Below, one piece after another: positions 1 through 4,493 of a stretch of 5,960 nucleotides of DNA. A program made the position numbers and the translations under genes. How positions within the stretch are numbered: position 1 is the first letter of the stretch; every line of letters begins with the position of its first letter. The stretch covers positions 1-5,960 of the forward strand of contig CAMHPW010000075.1 of NCBI GenBank assembly GCA_946187095.1, read 5' to 3'. Under the pieces are notes generated by a model. That model was not told where the DNA came from. It worked only from the letters and a program-made list of their open reading frames with translations, and searched no databases. The DNA is from an uncultured Clostridia bacterium (GTDB lineage Bacteria; Bacillota; Clostridia; Oscillospirales; Acutalibacteraceae).

Positions 1-70
1 ACATAACGGACACCCCTACAATGAAAGATGTGATAAATTAGCCGTTGAACAGTCACAAAAATACAAGTAA
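1..70 (+). CDS. rnhA: Ribonuclease HI, C-terminal end (5' truncated by window)
   Basis: Only the last 22 codons are present, read from base 2 to the TAA at 68-70. They include HNGHPYNERCDKLA, which aligns with the E. coli RNase HI segment GHAGHPENERCDELA. The first His corresponds to catalytic His124 and the Asp of RCDKLA to the metal-binding Asp134 of the E. coli enzyme. RNase HI cuts the RNA strand of RNA-DNA hybrids in the cytoplasm (R-loops, primers, misincorporated ribonucleotides). The tail after the motif is short and polar, as expected for the end of the protein. The gene converges on the fab operon, and its stop codon directly abuts the first arm of an inverted repeat at 71. The rest of the gene lies outside the window. 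Identification comes from this motif alone but is quite specific. Confidence 0.85.
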   Translation, partial: HNGHPYNERCDKLAVEQSQKYK

Positions 71-181
71 AAAAAGGGTGTAGGGTGGTGTAGGGTTTAC
101 AGAACTTTTTATATATTTTCTATGAAAATTATTTTTTATGCGAAAGGTATAGAAAACCCTTCACCACCCTACACCCTTTTT
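71..181. repeat. Long hairpin unit 1, terminator-like on both strands
   Basis: Bases 71-98 and 154-181 are inverted repeats matching at 27 of 28 positions (mismatch 91/161), with a 55-base loop. The left arm holds a perfect tandem repeat of the 10-base word GGTGTAGGGT (77-86, 87-96). The loop has an AT-rich part and the core TATGCGAAAGGTATA at 137-151, shared with units 2 and 3. The unit begins one base after the rnhA stop. Each strand ends in a T run after the arm: five T at 177-181 on the + strand, and seven T on the minus strand (complement of 69-75). It could therefore act as a bidirectional terminator between convergent genes, although the loop is far longer than in a normal intrinsic terminator. 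No known family is recognised. Confidence 0.8.
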
Positions 182-186
182 AAAAA

Positions 187-225
187 TGTTCAGTCGACTG
201 AACAAAATGTATAGTCGACTATACA
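187..225. repeat. Pair of 18-bp perfect palindromes centred on GTCGAC
   Basis: TGTTCAGTCGACTGAACA (187-204) and TGTATAGTCGACTATACA (208-225) are each perfect palindromes, separated by AAA. They share the central AGTCGACT and the outer TG/CA but differ at inner arm positions (TTC versus TAT), with matching changes on the other side, so symmetry is kept while sequence changes. They could be protein-binding operators, since TetR-type regulators bind similar sites. However, they lie between two convergent gene ends with no promoter in view, so structural or recombination roles are equally open. Confidence 0.85.
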
Positions 226-227
226 TT

Positions 228-360
228 TTATAATTCTTTAATCGCATAATGCAGGGTTTGCACAGTTGATACATACTTTTTTTATAAATTTTGTTTTTTA
301 TTTTTTTATGCGAAAGGTATATATAACCCTGCAAACCCTGCATTATTCTTTAAAAGAAAT
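228..360. repeat. Long hairpin unit 2
   Basis: Perfect 17-bp inverted repeats lie at 246-262 and 330-346 around a 67-base loop. The right arm region carries two CCCTGCA words with a 9-base period, and the left arm carries the complementary TGCAGGGTT followed by a partial second copy. The loop has the T-rich run and the core TATGCGAAAGGTATA shared with units 1 and 3, followed by TATAACCC. The left flank at 228-250 (ATTCTTTAATCGCATAATG) is closely matched in unit 3 (ATTCTTTTAACGCATTATG). The right flank (ATTCTTTAAAAGAAAT) resembles that of unit 3, which sets the unit length at about 130 bases. A 60-codon minus-strand reading frame crosses the unit and both upstream palindromes; I regard it as non-coding. 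Confidence 0.85.
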
Positions 361-367
361 ATAAAAC

Positions 368-448
368 GTGACATTGATGTCACAAAATGTTGCAACGCAG
401 CAACAAAACGGGAAATCGATTTCCTCAAACCTTGAATCGATTCAAGGT
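368..448. repeat. Array of four different short palindromes
   Basis: Four consecutive inverted repeats of different sequence stand 4 to 5 bases apart: GTGACAT-TG-ATGTCAC (368-383), TGTTGC-AACGCA-GCAACA (388-405), GGAAATCGATTTCC (411-424) and ACCTTGAATCGATTCAAGGT (429-448). The last two are perfect with no loop and share ATCGAT at the centre. The spacers are mostly A. Together with the pair at 187-225 they fill the gaps between the long hairpin units. Transcribed from either strand they would form a row of small stem-loops. No promoter or coding frame explains them. Confidence 0.85.
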
Positions 449-449
449 C

Positions 450-581
450 TTATCATTCTTTTAACGCATTATGACGGGTATGACGGCACTTTCAGACCTT
501 TTTATATATTTTTCTTTTTTTATTTTTTATGCGAAAGGTATATATAACCCGTCATACCCGTCATATTTCTTATAAAGAAAT
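450..581. repeat. Long hairpin unit 3, next to the fabZ end
   Basis: Perfect 17-bp inverted repeats lie at 470-486 and 549-565 around a 62-base loop. The right side is two exact 9-base words, CCCGTCATA (548-556, 557-565), and the left arm holds the complementary TGACGGGTA word. The shared core TATGCGAAAGGTATA is at 529-543. The left flank from 450 and the right AT-rich mini-hairpin TTTCTT-ATA-AAGAAA (566-580) match the flanks of unit 2. The unit ends about 10 bases from the fabZ stop codon. It would be transcribed in any fab operon read-through, but no T run follows the arm on the minus strand, so it is not a standard terminator for the operon. Confidence 0.85.
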
Positions 582-590
582 TCAATCCGC

Positions 591-1013
591 TTATTCTCTG
601 GGCAATAAAGCGAATGAAAATTCCGCCGATACGGCGAGCTTGCCATTGACATAGCCCTTGCCTGTGATGAAATAGAATTTCTCATGGCGTACATTCGTCA
701 GTTCACACTTGATGTCAAGCGTATCTCCGGGGAGAACTTTCTGCTTGAATTTCGCCTTGTCAATGCCTGTAAAATACGGTGTGCTGACAGCCGAAACCTC
801 CGCTATAATAACAGAACTTGCCTGTGCCATCATCTCACACAAGATAACCCCGGGGACTACGGGATTTCCGGGGAAATGTCCGTCCAGAAACCACTCGTTG
901 CCTGTAATATATTTCTTTCCCTCACAAGTCGTATCGGAAGTCTTTGTTGCCTCGTCTATCAAAAGCATGGAATTTCTGTGGGGAATGACATTCTTCAATT
1001 CTTCTTTATTCAA
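591..1013 (-). CDS. fabZ: 3-hydroxyacyl-ACP dehydratase FabZ
   Basis: A 140-residue cytoplasmic hotdog-fold enzyme that dehydrates 3-hydroxyacyl-ACP to trans-2-enoyl-ACP in the elongation cycle. The N-terminal IPHRNSMLLID (residues 10-20) and the active-site stretch DGHFPGNPVVPGVILCEMMAQ region (44-64) are typical. His46 and Glu60 are the expected catalytic pair; Glu rather than Asp marks FabZ and not FabA. Length is normal for the family. The start is a TTG (complement of 1011-1013), chosen because AAGAGGTG (complement of 1022-1029) sits 8 bases upstream and the family N-terminus begins here; no in-frame ATG fits. That ribosome site overlaps the accB stop codon, suggesting translational coupling. 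It is the last gene of the operon in this window. Some clostridial and enterococcal FabZ homologues (FabN type) also isomerise the double bond, and the sequence alone does not settle this. Confidence 0.95.
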   Translation of the reverse strand: MNKEELKNVIPHRNSMLLIDEATKTSDTTCEGKKYITGNEWFLDGHFPGNPVVPGVILCEMMAQASSVIIAEVSAVSTPYFTGIDKAKFKQKVLPGDTLDIKCELTNVRHEKFYFITGKGYVNGKLAVSAEFSFALLPRE

Positions 1014-1027
1014 CTCTGATGCACCTC

Positions 1028-1483
1028 TTATTTGATCATGAACAATGTCTGACCGTATTCCACGACCTGACCGTTATCTACACATACTTCGGTAATTTCA
1101 CCGCTCTTTTCCGCCGTTACTTCATTCATGAGTTTCATAGCCTCAATAAGACAAAGCACATCGCCTTTGTTTACCCTTGCACCAACGGATACATACGGCT
1201 CCTGATCGGGTGCAGGTGCGGCATAGAATACGCCTACCATCGGAGAGGTAACGGGTGTACCCTCCGATTTGGAAACACTTTCGGCTACTGCCGAAACAGT
1301 TTCCGCTTTGACAGCCGTTTCTTCATAGACAGGCTCTATCTTGACTGTTTCCACGGCAACAGGCTTTGTCTGCTGCTGGCATATCATGAACTGTTCGCCC
1401 TTTTCATTCTTTATCTCTATCTTTGTCGCCTTGGACTCGTCAAAGGCTTTCAGAATTTCTTTGATATCTTCAACACTGTACAT
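1028..1483 (-). CDS. accB: Acetyl-CoA carboxylase biotin carboxyl carrier protein
   Basis: A 151-residue carrier subunit (BCCP) of acetyl-CoA carboxylase, the enzyme that makes malonyl-CoA. The N-terminal domain (about 1-38) is followed by a flexible linker rich in Val, Ala, Glu and Thr (about 39-75) and a biotinyl/lipoyl domain (about 76-151). EAMKLMNEV contains Lys117, the residue biotinylated by BirA. YAAPAPDQEPYVSVG (87-101) matches the thumb loop typical of acetyl-CoA carboxylase BCCP and separates it from carriers of other biotin enzymes. The ATG is preceded by AAGGGGA about 8 bases upstream. It follows fabF by 22 bases and precedes fabZ by 14. The other subunits (AccA, AccC, AccD) are not downstream of fabZ as in many Bacillota clusters. 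Confidence 0.96.
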   Translation of the reverse strand: MYSVEDIKEILKAFDESKATKIEIKNEKGEQFMICQQQTKPVAVETVKIEPVYEETAVKAETVSAVAESVSKSEGTPVTSPMVGVFYAAPAPDQEPYVSVGARVNKGDVLCLIEAMKLMNEVTAEKSGEITEVCVDNGQVVEYGQTLFMIK

Positions 1484-1502
1484 GGAAATTTTCCCCTTTC
1501 AG

Positions 1503-2720
1503 TTATTTACGGAGTACGATACAGGCGTTATGTCCGCCAAATCCGAATGTCGTTGAAAGTGCCATATCCAGATTGACTTCAACCGCCTTATTCGGCGTAT
1601 AGTCAAGGTCACATTCGGGGTCGGGTTCACTGTAGCCTATTGTCGGCGGCACAATGCCGTTTTTAAGTGCAAGCGTTGCGGCAATGGCTTCGACTGCACC
1701 CGTTGCACCGAGCATATGACCTGTCATGGATTTCGTGGAGCTGATATGGGCTTTATAAGCCTTTTCGCCCAACGCTATCTTAAATGCATTTGTTTCCGTT
1801 GCATCATTCATGGGAGTACTCGTACCATGTGCATTGATATAGAGTTCTTCATTTCCCGTATAGCCTGCTTCTTCCAATGCTATCTGAATACACTTTGAAG
1901 AGCCTGAAGAATCGGGTGACGGTGCCGTAATATGATGTGCATCACAAGTATTGCCGTAGCCGCATATCTCTGCATATATCTTTGCACCTCTGGCAACAGC
2001 GTGTTCATATTCTTCCAGAACAAGTATGCCTGCACCCTCGCCCAGTACAAAACCGCTTCTTCTCTTGTCAAAGGGAATGGACGCATTTTTCGGATCATCA
2101 CTCATGGTCAATGCCTTACAGCTTGTAAAGCCCTTTATTGTCAAAGGATGAACGGCGGCTTCCGAACCGCCTGCTATGATAGCGTCTGCCAAGCCGTATT
2201 TTATCGCATGGAATGCCTCACCGACTGCATGAGTCGATGTTGCACAAGCCGTTACGACAGGCAGTGACGGACCTTTTGCATTATATTTGATAGCGACATT
2301 TCCCGATGCTATATTGGCTATCATCATCGGGATAAAGAACGGCGATATATTCTTGTCATTGAACATATTTTCGCACTGTTCATAGAAAGTGATGATACCG
2401 CCCACGCCCGAACCGATATATACACCCAGTCTTTCAGGCTCGATTTTACCCTCTATGCCGCTGTCCTCCATTGCCTGTGCAGCCGCTGCCAATGCATACT
2501 GACAGAACAAATCCAGCTTTCTGCATTCTCTTTTCTCTATATATTTTGTGGGATCGAAATCCTTTACTTCGGCGGCAACCTTTGCCTTTGTCAAAGCAGG
2601 ATCATATCTTGTAATGATATTGATTCCGCAGACACCGTTTTTCAGGGAGTTCCACATGGTTTCTATATCATTTCCGACAGGTGTCACCGCACCCAAGCCC
2701 GTTATTACAACTCTCCTCAT
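1503..2720 (-). CDS. fabF: 3-oxoacyl-ACP synthase II FabF (KAS II)
   Basis: A 405-residue condensing enzyme that elongates acyl-ACP with malonyl-ACP in the cytoplasm. The catalytic triad of the KAS I/II class is present: Cys159 in TACATSTHAVG, His298 in NAHGTSTP and His335 in KSMTGHMLGATG, with the conserved Lys330. The C-terminal GFGGHNACIVLRK is typical. The start at 2718-2720 gives MRRVVITGLGAVTPVG, the normal FabF N-terminus, and has AAGGA (within TATGGAAGGACGG) about 9 bases upstream. An in-frame ATG at 2760-2762 would add 14 residues (MNVEKHFFMEGRLS), but it lies in tandem-repeat DNA and has no good ribosome site. Length agrees with the family (about 410). His-His active-site chemistry distinguishes it from FabH, whose triad is Cys-His-Asn. 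Confidence 0.96.
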   Translation of the reverse strand: MRRVVITGLGAVTPVGNDIETMWNSLKNGVCGINIITRYDPALTKAKVAAEVKDFDPTKYIEKRECRKLDLFCQYALAAAAQAMEDSGIEGKIEPERLGVYIGSGVGGIITFYEQCENMFNDKNISPFFIPMMIANIASGNVAIKYNAKGPSLPVVTACATSTHAVGEAFHAIKYGLADAIIAGGSEAAVHPLTIKGFTSCKALTMSDDPKNASIPFDKRRSGFVLGEGAGILVLEEYEHAVARGAKIYAEICGYGNTCDAHHITAPSPDSSGSSKCIQIALEEAGYTGNEELYINAHGTSTPMNDATETNAFKIALGEKAYKAHISSTKSMTGHMLGATGAVEAIAATLALKNGIVPPTIGYSEPDPECDLDYTPNKAVEVNLDMALSTTFGFGGHNACIVLRK

Positions 2721-2756
2721 TGATAACCGTCCTTCCATAAAAAAGTGTTTTTCCAC

Positions 2757-2784
2757 ATTCATTGCTCATTGCTAATTGCTCATT
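2757..2784 (-). repeat. Heptamer tandem repeat in the fabG-fabF gap
   Basis: On the minus strand, starting at the fabG stop codon, the gap reads AATGAGC, AATTAGC, AATGAGC, then AATGAAT: four 7-base steps with the last degenerate. The same kind of repeat, sharing the unit AATTAGC, lies at the same relative place after fabH (4461-4493). Seven is not a multiple of three, and the repeat starts at a stop codon, so it is non-coding. It may be a slippage-prone microsatellite or the remains of a dispersed repeat. Confidence 0.8.
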
Positions 2785-3530
2785 TACATAGCCATTCCAC
2801 CGTCAACTTTGATGACTTCGCCTGTGATATAAGCGGCTTCATCAGAGGCAAGGAACAATGCCGTATTGGCAATATCCTCTACCTGACCTGCCTTTTTCAT
2901 GGGAATGGCGGCAATAGCGGCTTCTCTTGCCTTTTCGGGCATGGATGCCGTCATGTCCGTTGCAATAAATCCCGGTGCGATTGCATTGACCGTTACACCT
3001 CTTGAAGCCAGTTCCTTTGCAACGGATTTTGTCATGCCGATAATGCCTGCCTTTGCACTGGCATAATTCGACTGACCTGCATTTCCGTTGATTCCCACAA
3101 CAGACGCTATATTGATAATTCTTCCTCTGCGTTTCTTCATGAAGTGCTGATAAACACCCTTTGTCATATTGAAAGTGCCTTTGAGGTTTACATTGATGAC
3201 TTTATCGAAATCTTCCTCTTTCATGGAAAGCATCAGACCATCTCTGATAATGCCTGCATTATTGACAAGAATATGAATCTCTCCGAAATCCTGTATTGCC
3301 TGTGCAATGACTTCCTGTGTACGTTCAAAATCGGAAACGTCACATTCATAGCCCTTGACTTTGACACCGAGTTCGGAAAGTTCCTTTTCGGTCTGAGCGG
3401 CATTTTCAGCGTCAAAAATATGCAGGAATGCGATATTGGCACCCTGTTTTGCAAATTTCATGGCGATCGCCTTGCCGATACCTCTTGACGCACCTGTTAT
3501 AACTGCGGTTTTTCCTGTAAGATCAAACAT
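2784..3530 (-). CDS. fabG: 3-oxoacyl-ACP reductase FabG
   Basis: A 248-residue NADPH-dependent short-chain dehydrogenase that reduces 3-ketoacyl-ACP to 3-hydroxyacyl-ACP. The nucleotide-binding TGASRGIG is at residues 12-19 and NNAG at 90-93. The catalytic residues are Asn115 (NVNLKG), Ser143 (INIASVVG), Tyr156 and Lys160 (YASAK). The C-terminal ITGEVIKVDGGMAM matches FabG closely and supports this over another short-chain dehydrogenase. The start at 3528-3530 (MFDLTGKTAVITG) fits the family N-terminus and has GGGGAAA 4 to 7 bases upstream. The longer in-frame start at 3576-3578 would add 16 unrelated residues and overlap fabD by 32 bases. It sits 16 bases after fabD. Confidence 0.95.
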   Translation of the reverse strand: MFDLTGKTAVITGASRGIGKAIAMKFAKQGANIAFLHIFDAENAAQTEKELSELGVKVKGYECDVSDFERTQEVIAQAIQDFGEIHILVNNAGIIRDGLMLSMKEEDFDKVINVNLKGTFNMTKGVYQHFMKKRRGRIINIASVVGINGNAGQSNYASAKAGIIGMTKSVAKELASRGVTVNAIAPGFIATDMTASMPEKAREAAIAAIPMKKAGQVEDIANTALFLASDEAAYITGEVIKVDGGMAM

Positions 3531-3532
3531 AG

Positions 3533-3558
3533 TATTTCCCCGATACTCAAAAAGTATC
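3533..3558 (-). other. Two competing small hairpins at the fabD-fabG junction
   Basis: On the minus-strand transcript, GATACT-TTTTG-AGTATC (complement of 3542-3558) forms a 6-bp stem over the end of fabD and includes its stop codon. The second half, AGTAT, can instead pair with ATACT just downstream, which would put the GGGG of the fabG ribosome site in the loop. This arrangement could tie fabG initiation to ribosomes finishing fabD. The stems are short, so this is only a structural possibility. Confidence 0.35.
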
Positions 3559-4440
3559 AAGTCCCTCCTTATTCTCAATATTTACAGCCTTTACATCTGC
3601 ATTGATTTTTTTGATAAGACCTGTCAGTGTCTTTCCGACACCTACTTCAATAAATGTATCCACACCGCCGGAAATCATATTTTCAACGGATTTCTGCCAT
3701 TTGACAGGGTGATTCACCTGTGCGGCGATAAGCATTTTATAATCGTCTTGATACGGCTGTGCCGTTGCATTCGCATATACAGGGACATTCGGCTCTTTTA
3801 ATTCAACGTCTTTCAGATATTCCGCCAAGCCCTCAGCCGCCGTATTCATGAACGGTGAATGGAATGCACCGCTTACGGCTAATTTAACGGCTTTACCCTT
3901 GACGGCTTTCACCTTTTCACACAATTCATCTATTTCATTTTCAGCCGCCGCTACAACCGTTTGTGCAGGGCTGTTGTAATTCACGGGATATGCCTTTTCA
4001 AAGCCTTTGCAAATTTCTTCCACCTGTTCGGGAGATATCTTCATGACTGCCGCCATAGCACCCGGATTTTCCTTTGCGGCTTTATCCATCAATTCCGCTC
4101 TCCTGCATACAAGCTTGAAAGCGTCCTCATAGGAAAGCATACCTGCAAATGCGATAGCTGCAATTTCGCCCAGTGAAAAGCCTGCCACGCAGTCTGTTTT
4201 CACGCCCTTTTCGGCAACTGCCGCTGCCGCCGCCAAATCTGTGATAAATACACACGGCTGTGTATTGACGGTAATTGACAATTCCTCTTTTGTACCCTCA
4301 AAGCACTGTTTAATAGTACCCTTTCTGATACGTTCCGCCATATCGAATACAGCCTTTGCCGCAGGGGAATTTTCATACAATTCCTTGCCCATGCCTGTAT
4401 ACTGAGCACCCTGTCCCGAAAAAACCAACGCTGTTGACAT
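3547..4440 (-). CDS. fabD: Malonyl-CoA:ACP transacylase FabD
   Basis: A 297-residue acyltransferase that moves malonate from malonyl-CoA to the phosphopantetheine of ACP, supplying FabH and FabF. Family signatures are in order: FSGQGAQYTGMG (residues 7-18, oxyanion hole region), GFSLGE (87-92) with nucleophile Ser89, the substrate Arg of CRRAELM (Arg113/114), GAMAAVM (127-133), and GAFHSPFM with catalytic His194. GFSLGE has Phe in place of the more common His before Ser, a variant I associate with clostridial FabD. The ATG at 4438-4440 is preceded by GGGGAGG (complement of 4450-4456), 9 bases away. It is separated from fabH by 52 bases, which contain a heptamer repeat but no acpP or reductase gene. 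Confidence 0.95.
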   Translation of the reverse strand: MSTALVFSGQGAQYTGMGKELYENSPAAKAVFDMAERIRKGTIKQCFEGTKEELSITVNTQPCVFITDLAAAAAVAEKGVKTDCVAGFSLGEIAAIAFAGMLSYEDAFKLVCRRAELMDKAAKENPGAMAAVMKISPEQVEEICKGFEKAYPVNYNSPAQTVVAAAENEIDELCEKVKAVKGKAVKLAVSGAFHSPFMNTAAEGLAEYLKDVELKEPNVPVYANATAQPYQDDYKMLIAAQVNHPVKWQKSVENMISGGVDTFIEVGVGKTLTGLIKKINADVKAVNIENKEGLDTF

Positions 4441-4460
4441 AAATTTCTACCTCCCCAAAA

Positions 4461-4493
4461 TCATTGCACATTGCTAATTGCACATTGCACATT
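4461..4493 (-). repeat. Heptamer tandem repeat in the fabH-fabD gap
   Basis: On the minus strand the gap reads AATGTGC, AATGTGC, AATTAGC, AATGTGC (complement of 4466-4493), then AATGA. The first unit overlaps the last base of the fabH stop codon. Three of the units are identical and the fourth, AATTAGC, is exactly the unit seen after fabG. The repeat ends about 5 bases before the fabD ribosome site, so it fills nearly the whole spacer. It is non-coding: the period is 7 and it follows a stop codon. Confidence 0.85.

Noticed and set aside
76..95. G-quadruplex in the unit 1 left arm
   Set aside because: There are three GGG tracts and one GG tract, so at best a two-layer structure. The complementary arm makes ordinary pairing more likely.
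161..343. 60-codon minus-strand reading frame across unit 2 and the twin palindromes
   Set aside because: It is made entirely of inverted-repeat DNA, has no ribosome site and ends within the unit 1 arm. The equivalent frame in unit 3 hits a stop soon after the core, and the 10-base word period in unit 1 breaks any common frame.
187..448. Palindromes as operators of a TetR-like or LexA-like regulator
   Set aside because: They lie between convergent gene ends with no promoter found, and the six sites do not share one recognition sequence. Kept only as an alternative.
71..581. CRISPR array
   Set aside because: There is no constant direct repeat of 23-40 bases with unique spacers. The repeated parts are a loop core at about 130-220 base spacing with variable palindromes between, and there are no cas genes.
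684..1035. Two overlapping + strand frames opposite fabZ
   Set aside because: They are antisense shadows of fabZ with no recognisable domain.
1019..1576. 185-codon + strand reading frame opposite accB and the end of fabF
   Set aside because: It is antisense to two well-supported genes, crosses their boundary, has no ribosome site and has a Cys/His/Arg/Tyr-rich composition typical of shadow frames.
2721..2762. Longer fabF start
   Set aside because: The extra residues are encoded in repeat-adjacent DNA without a ribosome site. The family N-terminus begins at 2720.
3531..3578. Longer fabG start
   Set aside because: It would add 16 residues unlike any FabG N-terminus and overlap fabD by 32 bases. 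The start at 3530 has a ribosome site.
3144..4176. Several + strand frames of 70-121 codons opposite fabG and fabD
   Set aside because: They are antisense to intact catalytic enzymes, with no start signals and no family resemblance.
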